Source of the DNA: Amphibalanus amphitrite
Taxonomy: Eukaryota > Arthropoda > Thecostraca > Balanomorpha > Balanidae
Assembly: GCF_019059575.1 (NCBI RefSeq)
Contig: NW_024882945.1
Span: 95,670-159,669 of the forward strand
Reading direction: 5' to 3'
DNA: 64,000 nt
In this document: positions 12,629 to 23,013 of the stretch, piece after piece
How the letters are laid out: every line of letters starts with the position of its first letter
Position numbering within the stretch: the stretch's first letter is position 1
Notes under the pieces: generated by a model
What the model saw: the letters and a program-made list of their open reading frames with translations, nothing else
Told to the model about the DNA's origin: nothing
Database searches by the model: none
Made by a program: the position numbers and the translations under genes

Positions 12629-13054
12629 GGCCAGGGTTCATAATGTCCAGGGTACGCTATGCCCAGTGTCAAAATGGCCAGTGCCTTGAATGGGCCAGAG
12701 TTCATAATGTCCAGGGATTGCATGGTCCAAATGTGGCCAACTGGCTGCAGATAGGGTATATTCAAAGATGCCAGGGTTCATTATGTCCAGGGCACGATGT
12801 GTCCAGTGTTCAAAATGGCCAGGGTTCATAATGTCCAGGGCACGTTGTGTCCAGTATTCGAAATGGCCAGGGTTCATAATGTCCAGGGCACGATGTGTCC
12901 AGTGTTCAAAATGGCCAGTGTCTTGAATGGGCCAGAGTTCATAATGTCCAGGGATTACATAGTCACTGAAAGTGATGTCATTATGTAAAAACACGGAATC
13001 AGCTCAATGCAAAGCAGTGCAGTGCCGAAGGCAATGCCATAGGAGAGATTACAG

Positions 13055-13167
13055 GCAATAGTAAATCAAATATTTTTAGGTTAAGTGGTTATGTATCTGG
13101 CTTCAGGCCGAAGGCCTGAAGCCTGATGCATAACCACTTAACCTAAAAATATTTGATTTACTATTGC
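13055..13167. repeat. Perfect 113-bp hairpin inside E1
   Basis: The left stem 13055-13093 (gcaatagtaaatcaaatatt to gtggttatg) and right stem 13129-13167 are exact 39-base inverses. An inner stem ggcttcaggcc / ggcctgaagcc (13099-13109, 13113-13123) closes on a 3-base loop. The structure could extrude as a cruciform or be a tiny foldback element in its own right. Confidence 0.9.
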
Positions 13168-13226
13168 TTGCAATCTATTCATGCGAGAAACTATTTCCTT
13201 ATCCCTGGTAGGCAAACATCATTACC

Positions 13227-13297
13227 TTAGGTTAGGTTAGGTTAGGTTAGGTTAGGTTAGGTTAGGTTAGGTTAGGTTAGGTTAGGTTAGGTTAGGT
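13227..13297 (+). repeat. (TTAGG)n interstitial telomere-type array
   Basis: About 14 uninterrupted ttagg units on the plus strand are followed by decayed gtttggttgggttggg. TTAGG is the ancestral arthropod telomere repeat. Here it is the loop of element E1, preceded by a spacer shared with element E2. Confidence 0.9.
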
Positions 13298-13668
13298 TTG
13301 GTTGGGTTGGGTTGACTATGTAATCCCTGGACACTATGAACTCTGGCCCATTCAAGGCACTGGCCATTTTGAACACTGGACACATCGTGCCCTGGACATT
13401 ATGAACCCTGGCCATTTCGAACACTGGACACATCGTGCCCTGGACATTATGAACCCTGGCCATTTTGAACACTGGACACATCGTGCCCTGGACATTATGA
13501 ACCCTGGCCTCTTTGAATTTACCCTATCTGCAGCCAGTTGGCCACTTTTGGACCATGTAATCCCTGGACAATGTGAACACTGGCCAATTCAAGGCACTGG
13601 CCAATTCGAGCACTGGACACATTGTGCCCTGGACATTATGAACCCTGGCCTAAATAATACGCACCCAT

Positions 13669-13815
13669 TAAATGGCGTATCATCGGCAGGTGTCTATATG
13701 TTATATAATACCCATTACAGACCGTCGGCCAGGGTCTGTATGTTATACAATATTGCGTATTCATAAAATCGGCCAGTGTCTTATATAATATTTAAACCAT
13801 CAGGCAGGATCTATA
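13669..13815. repeat. Degenerate tandem repeat of about 50 bp
   Basis: Three diverged units contain atcggcaggtgtctatatgt, gtcggccagggtctgtatgt and atcggccagtgtcttata followed by AT-rich sequence. It starts just outside the right arm of E1 and may be related to it. Confidence 0.6.
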
Positions 13816-15300
13816 ATACAGTCAACACTACATTCATATGCACATTTGGATGCCTTACTGTGCTAGCTAAAATTGATTCACTTACAAAAAAATAAGTTTT
13901 CTTATTTTCTCTCAAAGTTCTCTCAGACGAAATCTGACAAAAGCTGACAGAATCGACGGAATCAGACAACAGCAGCAGCGATGTGCCGTTCACTCAGTGA
14001 CACCTACTCACGTGTCGTTTAGTTCAGATAGTCCATCTGGTCACGTGTCGTTCAGTTCGGACAGTATCTGGTCACGTGTCGTTCAGTCGTTCGGTTCGGT
14101 TCAGTCTGGTCATGGATTGTCAAATTCGGACAAAGCTGACGGTGACCGCCGGTGCGTCTTTGCGTTTCGACAAAGTCTGTCGGCCTGTGGACGGCAGATC
14201 GATCCCCAGCAGACGATGCAAACGGCACCGGTTCTGGAGCATTCGCAATGGCGTCATACCGGCTCTGGGATATTCGCAATGACGTCATACAATCCAGGGA
14301 CTGAGAGCAGAGGACTCGGCTCTGTGCGCTCTCAGAGGCCTCACACTAACCAATGCTAGACGTGGGGAGTAGGTAAACAGTCGGCCATCCCGACAAATCG
14401 GCGACGCATTTCAACCCAACGCAACTAATAAAACCAATCATAAAACCACCGTCCAAACGCAGCGTTCAACTTATAAAACTCACTTGATATGACATACCAG
14501 ACATTTCTGATTTCAACAGCCTATTCTAAGCTAGCCCCATACTTCTTTCCAGAACCCATTTCGAGGCCGCCCCAGCCGCGGAGTTGCGCATTTCGAGGCC
14601 ATCTTACATGGCACTGCCAATTGCGATGCATGATACCGGGAACCCTGGCCGGTTCTGTACGGACAGACCGGAGTGTCTCACCCCGCGCAGTGGCGCACTC
14701 AGGAGAGCTGTTTGGGAGGAGGGTCATGGAACACGCATACGGATAGAAGCTGTATTTGAGGTTCGACCGCTTCGGGAGAGTTATAACAGCATTTGCTGTT
14801 AAAATGCGAGGTGGATATAAAAAAATATTCAAATTTGGAACGGGCAACTTCAAGTAAGCCAAGTAAAGCTTAACTTAAAAGGAAAACAGCGGAAAGCTAG
14901 CTCCCCACAATTAATAATAACAAAAGTCATAACAATACGTCAAGGATGTCACAGCCCATTGGTCAATTTTCAAGCAGACAATGTAAGGAAAGTCTATCAG
15001 GTCCGATACATAGGCGGCTTACTGTCGCCTATAATGTGACTGAGCCAAATATATCGTCTAAGAACCAGCAGATAATCCACGATAACTTCCAAACAACGAA
15101 TCATCGGGCTGGGGTGCCGCTAGGCAACCCCACAGCGTGGAGCGCCCTTTATCAAAAATACAGGTCACAGAAAAATAATGAGTGGTGAACAAACAACGAT
15201 GATTAATTGCTACACTTTCCCTCGTTGGGAAGGATTTAAAACCAGTAAATTTACATCACCAATTAAAGTGAGCACCCGTCATAAAACAATTTATTTGAAG
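13816..15300. other. Unassigned sequence with two short tandem repeats
   Basis: Three units of about 33 bp with cacgtgtcgttcagttc lie at 14011-14110. A 31-bp duplication containing attcgcaatg and cgtcata lies at 14228-14288. No gene was recognised in the rest. Confidence 0.45.
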
Positions 15301-15409
15301 TGAACGAATGAACGAATGACTGTGTTAATGAATGAATGAATGAATGAATGAATGAATGAATGAATGAATTAATGCATGCATGAAAGAATGCATGAATGAA
15401 TGAACGGAT
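15301..15409. repeat. (GAAT)n microsatellite
   Basis: Tetranucleotide repeat tgaa/gaat. The core (15328-15369) is nearly pure and the flanks are interrupted. Confidence 0.95.
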
Positions 15410-15497
15410 TAGCGTAAGTTACCAGTGACGGTCACTGACAGCAGTAACGGAAACTGAGCCATTTCCGCCCAACAACAATAGCGCACGTGCCACTGGC

Positions 15498-15550
15498 GGC
15501 ATCTTTGATCAATTAATCTGACGTCACCGGAAGTAAACGGCACTTCCGGT
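15498..15550. promoter_or_regulatory. Promoter-like CRE and paired ETS motif cluster
   Basis: ctgacgtcaccggaagt joins a CRE-type core (TGACGTCA, 15519-15526) to an ETS site (accggaagt, 15526-15534). A second ETS site lies in inverse orientation eight bases later (acttccggt, 15542-15550). A YY1-like word (ggcggcatctttg) lies about 15 bp upstream. Such compact clusters are typical of CpG-rich promoters. No matching gene could be identified on either side, so a promoter role is inference. Confidence 0.35.
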
Positions 15551-17640
15551 CGTGGCACCGGCCGGAAACGATGTGCCATTTTGGTCAGCCATACCACAGA
15601 ACTGTTATGTAAGAATCCACGAGAAGCGATGCTGTTGTATTGATATTCGGTTCCCCATCCGTTACATCCATACCAAACGCGGCGATTTGACGTCACTTGT
15701 CATTTTTAACGTTCCCTGTCGTGGAAGATCTCCTTTTGTATCTCCTGGTAATCGTCTGGTAGTGTTCGAGAAATCGTAAAGGCGTTCGAGAGAAAGACCA
15801 GCTCGCACGATACCTTACTAGGAAGTCCGGTAAAAAATATCTCTCAGAAGATATTTCAAGAAGTCTCAGCGGCTCCCGAAACCAAGATTGCCTGTCTGAG
15901 TCCAGGAAGCCTGGTAAGATCTGATATGATATCAAAAATGGCAAATGACCATCGCTTGCTGCGCTGGGCTCCGCTAACCCAGGCTTGTCGTCACGCTCCT
16001 TAGTTTTCAGTCGGCGTAAAACTTCCATATGCCGCTCCATCATCGTCAACCTTTGACGGCTGATTACTGTTCTACCGAAATTTGGGAACATTCTACCGTG
16101 TGGAACATTCCTTCACGTTCTGACCCCATGTTCGCGTACCTGGGTGCGCCTCTGCGCATTGCACGGAACACGGATGTTTGATAGCCGCCGCCAGCGCCCC
16201 TGGCGGCGGCGGCGGGAAACTCCTTCAGCCGGGGATTTTCCTACATTCACGGGCCTATACCGGTACAATCCGGTACTGAATCAGCGATCAGCCGCGGCGG
16301 TGCCAGACGGTGGGCGTCTCCAGATCTAGAGACTTTTGAGGAATATCTACCAAAGTGGAACACACGAGTTGCCGTGTCAGTATTACGATTATGATCGACA
16401 CGCAAGGTGATCGTACACCTCCAATGGGGGAGGGGCTGGATTGGGGAAGGCGGGGAGGGGGAGCTGGAAGCGGGGACGGATACACTAATCCGAAAAGGAA
16501 AACTGAAAAAAGCCACAACAAAGCTGAAGCAAAGAAGGCTCATTTCATGTCATAAAACTACCGGTGGATGGCATAACATTACACACAAAACCTTTTGCGG
16601 CGCCCTTTGAGAATGCAAGGAAAAAGCGTCATCATAACCCTGTCTCAGATCAAGTAACAACTCAAGCTAAATTTAGCCACAGTACTCCTATTCGCAGTAC
16701 CATATATCACCACTCATACACACCCATATTTCATCCTCCCTTTCGTAGGCTCCCTGGCACCGCCACTGCGTGACCACAGCCGCCATATCCGGATAAGTGC
16801 TGTAGCCACACTACACACGAACACACCAGCTAACACGGTAAACGGCATCGTCATCCCTCGGTCTCAGTCCGTGAGCATTGGGGAAACCCGGGCGACGCGG
16901 CTGGGGACGGACAGCCGGCCCAGAACGGCTGGGGACGGGCGAGATAGATGGCCGGCTTCGGAGATCAGAGGCGGAGTCAGGGACGGGAAGAGGGGGGCAG
17001 CTTTAACTGCTGTTTGAATACTGATCGAGCGACATAATGTTCATTCAAACAGCTATTCAGTCAATCATGAACATGTTGACATCAAATGAAGTATCTTGTG
17101 AGAGCAACTAATTGATACCAGTTACATCAGGTTTTGTGAGAGAATTGGGGAGACGAAGGATAACCATTAACCATCGAAAACAGGACAATGAATTGTTCTG
17201 TTAGACAAAACTTTGACAATAATAATGTAAACCATATCTGCCATAGTAATGGTTTCCTTCGCCCGGCCCATTCTGACGCCATCATTCAAATACCTTCGGG
17301 TGGCCAAGTTCCATTTGAGCCGCTACTTTTAAGACGGTGCGTACCGGCCTGTTAAAATCCTCCTCTGGACCTCTTAGCTTTCATCCTCCCAAAGTCAACA
17401 CCACCAGAACGCGCACCACCCAGTAAACTAACGCCACATTTACACCGTTTGTCAGTTTACACAGCTGATTAGCGAAAAAGCGCTAATAAGCAGAGGTGAC
17501 AGACGTGACCGAAAAGTTGCCAAGCAGCGATGAATGCCGGCGAACTGACGAAAACTAGCGATATAGCGCCAATGAGCGAATCCGAGGCGGCGAGCAGCGA
17601 GTGGCCTGAGAGGGCTGGAACTCGGAAACAGGCCAAGCAG
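15551..17640. other. Unassigned sequence, partly CpG-rich
   Basis: A CpG-rich stretch at about 16130-16330 includes gccgccgccagcgcccctgg. A string gctccctggcaccgccactg near 16749-16768 resembles the end of a small transposon, but its partner was not found. A short duplication of cggctggggacgg lies at 16899-16937. No gene was recognised. Confidence 0.4.
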
Positions 17641-17704
17641 GTCACGTGACTATTAAGAATTCTCTTCCCCAAAGTTGCCTCCTACAGGCCAATTGTCACG
17701 TGAC
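17641..17704. promoter_or_regulatory. Two palindromic E-boxes (gtcacgtgac)
   Basis: The 10-bp palindrome gtcacgtgac occurs at 17641-17650 and 17695-17704. It matches the extended E-box bound by bHLH-zip factors (USF and MiT families). Whether they function here cannot be told. Confidence 0.3.
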
Positions 17705-19229
17705 TTCTGCAAGCGAATTTTAAGAGCCTTGATCAAATTGCCCCAGGGAAGGCGCCGTTTCGAACGTCCACCGAAACTGAAGGCGGTACACACAGGCCAG
17801 AAGTCGAAACTCCAGGGGAGTCGTCACTAGATTGGCCACTAGCAGTACGGTCAAACAGGCTACTGTGTCAGGTGATGTCATACAGTACACATCTCTCACT
17901 ATGATTGCACAGTGCACAATTCACAATGTACAGTCATCAGGCACCGTAAGAGGGGAAAATCCCCGATCACGTCAAAGCAAAGAGGCGTTACCGCTAGATC
18001 GGTCAAGGGAGTGGGAGGATAAGTTGGTCAATACAAGCGAAATCAGCAAATAAAGGCAAGGCGGTCATGGACGCCACGGAGAGATGATATAAGAAGAAAG
18101 AGGGGATTACCCACGAGAAGTCAGCGAACAGTTACTAGGACGTCCTCTTATCAACCGGGCACGTCCGGACGGGGGTTCCCCTTTGGAGTCCAGGCTAAAC
18201 AAAAGATGGAGGCAACCTACCTAACCGAGGCGCCGTGATGTCAGCAGTCAGCACTCTTCCTTCCTCCACTCTCAACACTCTCAACACTCTCCGTCACTCC
18301 ACCGACACTCTGGGGCACTCCCAGACACTCCGGACCGCGGGTTCCCCGTCAGCACTAGCGCCGCACCCTCCCTACACTGAGGCTGGGCCGAACCGAGCCG
18401 AGGCCACTGCAGTCAGCCGGCGCGGCGGTATCTTGAGGTACCCCTCCCCACCCCCACCCCTCCGCCCCTCCCCTCCCCCGGCCTCCGGCACCCCCACAGC
18501 AGCTGCCGGCCGGCCTCGCTAGCGAGAGGTCCCCGCATATAGTTACGGCAGGAGAGACGGACAGACGGCGGGTAGAGGGATACTGGATACGGGAAACGGG
18601 ATACGCGGATACGGGATACGGGGATACGGGATACACGAGACAGAATGTGGAGATGCAGGATACGAGGATTCTGGATACATGCACGGGATGCAACGGCCCC
18701 AGCAAAAGCATGGGTGTGCCAAGGGCGGTGTCAGGCTGTGTGATAGGGTGGGCATCGGATGCTGGGCTCAACGAAACTTGTTGATAGATTATCAAAAATT
18801 GATGCAGTTGTAATATAAAACGGAGCCGAGGTATTTAAAATAGCGTGATTATCTTAAAATATGCGTCGCCGTCAGGTAACAGCGGAAGTATCATTAAGTA
18901 TGATTAGTTAAGATGACAAGAAGCTATGATGATAACGGAATATGCCGCCGACCACCAATGCTGCTCTTTCTTTATCTTTTCATATTTTCCGAAATCACGG
19001 TGTGCCTCCCTCGTTTCTTCCCTGGAGGCGCCTCTGCCCCCCGTCCTTCGGCCTGGAGCCGCCCCTGCCCATCAATCTCCGGTGCCCGGCGAACATCACC
19101 AGCCTGCACCAAGTATAAGAGGCCTGCACAGTGCACAGTGCACATTGACGCGACACAGCGAAGAACTATTAGAAAACTGGCAGCTCTGCCCGGCTGGACT
19201 GGCAGATAAACTGTCAGCTCTGATGCTCT
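17705..19229. other. Unassigned sequence, C-rich block and short repeats
   Basis: Holds a C-rich block (about 18430-18510), a short repeat of gatacggg (18570-18640) and actctcaac repeats (18268-18290). Reading frames through these are low-complexity. No gene was recognised. Confidence 0.4.
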
Positions 19230-19237
19230 CTGCTGGC

Positions 19238-20215
19238 CAGACTTGTAAGCGATTCAACTCTGATTGAATCGATTCTCATGAATCGCTTGAAAATGCCGAC
19301 TCACTGTGATTGAGTCGGTTGAATCACCTCTTGTCACCATATGAATCCTGATTGAATCGGTCACACATGGCAACTGCAAGTGATTGAATCGGCAACTCAT
19401 CGATTCAAGTTGATTGAATTAACAAAATTATTCAATCACCATGTGCTGGAAAATGAAGTTATGACCACATTTAGTACTATATTATGTGGAAATATATGTG
19501 GCATTTGCATCATAGTCACACACAATGCACTGCAAAATTTTTAGGTATTTTGTCAGTATTATAAATGCGCATAGCTATCAGTATTGAAAAAAAACATAAA
19601 AAATTTTGTTTTAAGTTTTTAATAAAACTGTAAACACAAAATTATACATAAATGTCAATGCGTGAAGATGAAAAAATGAATGTAAAGTTTCTTTCCAGTG
19701 CCCCAAAATCAGTATAGTAATCAAGTTAACAGTAGCAGTAAGCAGGCGCACATTGCTCAACACCTCACGCTCATTATAGAGTTCAGTGCTCAACACACAT
19801 GTTTTAGATACCATGTTAATCTTTATTTTTTCAATACCCTGTTTCATCAGGACATTTGTGAGCAAGCATAGATTTAGTACTTTTCTGTGTTTTTTTTGTA
19901 TTTTCCTATAATAGTGTATTTGGTTGATATCAGTTTGGTATCAGTTTCCAAAAATGTCTTAAATTGATATCACATATGTATATATTTTATATAACATCTT
20001 GATTGAATCGCGTTGAGTCAAATCATGAGTTGAGTCATTCCCTGAATCACTGATAATAGGATGAGTCGTGATTGAGTTGAATCACAAGGTCCATGAGTCG
20101 TGATTGAATCGCTTGGAAAATCAGACTGTTTGATTGAGTTATGATTGAATCGGTCATTTCATCAAGTGAGTCGTGATTGAATTGATTGAATTTTTTTGAA
20201 TCGTTTACAAGTCTG
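19238..20215. mobile_element. Non-autonomous hAT transposon with 8-bp TSD
   Basis: The 978-bp element begins cagacttgtaagcgattcaa and ends with the inverse of cagacttgtaaacgattcaa, a 20-bp terminal repeat with one mismatch. The octamer ctgctggc lies directly outside both ends (19230-19237 and 20216-20223), a perfect target duplication of hAT length. About five tgattgaatcg-type motifs sit near each end, likely transposase-binding sites by analogy with other hAT elements. The AT-rich middle holds only a short minus-strand frame without a transposase domain. Confidence 0.9.
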
Positions 20216-20223
20216 CTGCTGGC

Positions 20224-22175
20224 ACACAATCAGCTGCTCTAATGCCCTCGACAGGAACAAAAACTAGCGCTCTGCAGCGCCCAAAACAGGAAGTTCCACT
20301 TGATCCGGCGATATGGGTTTGTTTCGTTTGTAGCTAACTTCTCTGCAGCACATATTGGAGGTATGGCATTTGTAGTTATAGCACGATGCCTATACAGTTC
20401 GTGAAGTAGGTACTCTCTTTAGAGTGGTGAGATTATCAACCAGGAAAAACCAGTTTCTAAGCTGATAAAAGACCCAGTCCAGTGTTTGTTTTTCGGCAAC
20501 ATTGGGATGAACTACAGAAGACGTAATGATACAATCACCAGAACAAATATATCCTGAAACCTGAGATCATAATATTTTGAATAACCTATTCAATATTCAC
20601 TTTCTCCAGAAAAACGGTAAAATGAAATATATCACTTAATGGATGACGGTAAGCCTCAATAAAGCAGGTAATGTGGCACACCAGTCACCAATATCCATGT
20701 GGTCTACTTACCACAAGTGTAAGCAAAAGCACCAAATATCACTCAAACCTCCCGCCATATGAGCAAATATTTCTCATCAAATTCAAAAAGCTTAATAGCT
20801 TATTCGAAAAAGTTAATGCCAAACAGCCTGACCAACAATACAAAGTACTACAGATACGGCTTAATTAACTTTTAAAAGGCTCAAAAATCTTTTTTATTGA
20901 CATATCACAAGGAAACGCCCACTTTACACAAATTTGTGCAAATTCATGTTTCCAGATTTAAACCACACTTTTACAGATGCATGCAGAGGTGCTGGGATTT
21001 CCAGTAGATACATAAATCCGCATTTTAAGAATTTCGATTTCTCACGGATGTGCCGTGAGCTTCGAGTCACGTGAGTGATGGCCCGGGGTCACGTGATAAG
21101 AGGGTTATTCTATAACGGAGTCATGCGATAAGGCGGCCATATAGCAAAAATGACGTAACATCACGGCATGAGCAAGCCAGAGAACATATATGGAAATTTT
21201 CGTTGCTAAATTCAAACTGCAAATTGAGTTTGCCCCAAAAGTAACGATATCTATTTACATAAAAATAAGGCAGCTCAGCAGCTAGCTGAGCAGCTCCACC
21301 CTGGTCCATAAACTACATAGAGGTAGAGAATTGAACCTTAATTTTGAACAATCAGTATCGAAACTAATAAAACTCATATGTACCCTCGGATGCAGCGTTT
21401 GTGGCTCAGTCGGGTGTTAAACGCCTACCCCTCCCCTCCCCTCCCTCAGTCTATGCGTTCGGCTGGAGGTTCTGTAGTCAAACGAGGTATATAATTAACA
21501 CGGCTCTAAAACTTGGTTCATTCAGTCACTCACCTCCGGCACTTCTAGTCACCAATGACTCTAATAAGGACTCAATGACTCCAGCCAGTGCCACCAGTGA
21601 GTCAGTTGTTCAGACCGACAGGCGCACACATAATCGACTCGCTCTTGGAGCTACAGCCGGGCCACAGCCAAAATCAGTCACAATTCACAGTAACGGTCAC
21701 ATCCACACCCACACTCCACAGTCTCCCGCCTCGGGCTCAAAACTCAGAGACACTGAAACCGACCCCGGCCGACCGCATACCCCCTCCTCTCCCCTCCCCC
21801 CAATGACTGGGGATATGGCATCATGCCAGCCCTGGTGGGGGAGGGGGTGGAAGGGGGCGATACCACGTGAGTCATGAGATGCATCATTGACCATGACCAA
21901 ATGACCAATGACTAATGACTAATGACTAAATGGTCAAATGACTAATGACGTCATGGACGTCTTGCGAAAGACGTCGAAATTAACTGAGCCGAAATATACC
22001 ACAGTCTTTGCTCGACTTAAGTGTTGGTGTGTGGTTCGATCTGAATCAATAGGATCCGAATCCAAATGAACCCGAGGATCGGACGATTCGTTGGTGCTAT
22101 TTGTACGCTCAGCGCAGTAAGCTGACCATTTCGTAACCACTGTGCTCGTCTTCGCGTGCTATCATTCCCAGCCGC
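20224..22175. other. Unassigned sequence
   Basis: A C-rich stretch lies at 21424-21448, another at 21780-21802, and short aatgactaatgact repeats at 21895-21955. Plus-strand frames of up to 158 codons at 21401-21877 are Ser/Thr/Pro-rich with no domain, and I do not call them genes. Confidence 0.4.
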
Positions 22176-22245
22176 CAGTGGTTCTCAAACTGAAATGCCT
22201 CGCCGTGCTCAGAACAAGGCGGCCCGCCAGGTTTGAGAGCCACCG
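22176..22245. mobile_element. Very short hAT-type MITE
   Basis: A 70-bp element has ends cagtggttctcaaactg and (inverse) cggtggctctcaaacctgg. The first string is a widespread hAT terminus. No clean 8-bp duplication is visible outside. Confidence 0.55.
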
Positions 22246-22800
22246 GGGAATCAGCGCGCCGCCGACTCCCGGCCGCCGATGACGTCACCGGTGTGCGGTG
22301 AGATCATCCGATGACGTCATTCACATGACTGACGCGGCGGGTGAGGTCACTGACCTTCCATGTAAATGCGCACAATCGGGACGGATTTTGTGAATGTTTG
22401 CTATAGAGCCCAAGGCCCCAATGTCCTGATGACATTGCTAGACAAGACAAGAAAGTCATACATGTTTTACATTGAAATATATTCAAATGAGCAATAAACT
22501 GGTTTTAAATGGCGCAGGCACTTTGGCATCCCGAAAAAATTGGCATCCCTTATATACAAGACACAAGCATAAATTCATGAATGTTGGAGCTTTACTATTA
22601 TCATGAAATGACACTGACTACTGTATCATTTATTTGAGCTTCCTTGGCAAGGTGGGGTTCCGTTATTAACCCCGTCTGATAGCCACAATGACCAGCGCGT
22701 TTAGCACACGTCAAATGCCGCTGAAGCCGCGCCCACGCCGACTGCGGTTGGCGAATCGATAGGTACCACTACCGACAATTTCGTCCACCACAGACCGCAC
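22246..22800. other. Unassigned sequence with CRE-like motifs
   Basis: tgacgtca occurs at about 22279 and 22312, in a CpG-rich 80-bp stretch. No gene seen. Confidence 0.4.
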
Positions 22801-22802
22801 AG

Positions 22803-23013
22803 CGAGTACCTCCTGTGAGCTGTGAGTCTGAGTACCTACTGTGAGCTGTGAGTAGTACTGTGAGTGCCTACTGTGAGCTGTGAGTACCTACTGTGAGCTG
22901 TGAGTAGCACTGTGAGTACCTACTGTGAGCTGTGAGTAGTACTGTGAGTGCCTCCTGTGAGCTGTGAGTACCTACTGTGAGCTGTGAGTAGCACAGCGAG
23001 TACCTACTGTGAG
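22803..23013. repeat. Minisatellite of gtgagctgtgagtacctact
   Basis: About 20-bp and 35-bp alternating units combine gtgagctgtgagtacctact and gtgagtagtact. Roughly ten copies. Confidence 0.9.

Larger units (their letters stand above)
12629..13650. mobile_element. Foldback element E1 with central (TTAGG)n array
   Basis: Two inverted arms of about 336 bp (12629-12964 and 13314-13650) are made of 48-bp tandem units containing ctggacattatgaaccctgg and acactggacacatcgtgc. Order and variants mirror each other, for example the single gcagatagggtatattcaaa segment in each arm. The roughly 350-bp loop holds a perfect hairpin, a spacer tttccttatccctggtaggc and a telomere-type array. Long inverted repeats made of tandem units recall Drosophila FB elements. 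I found no target duplication by eye and no coding sequence. Frames on both strands are translations of the minisatellite. Confidence 0.75.

Noticed and set aside
13227-13297. TTAGG array as evidence for a true chromosome end
   Set aside because: Only ~70 bp, embedded in a palindrome with ordinary sequence on both sides.
21397-21475. tRNA-like or SINE head (tggctcagtcggg resembles an A box)
   Set aside because: The D-arm and acceptor stem do not pair and the downstream B-box-like string matches poorly.
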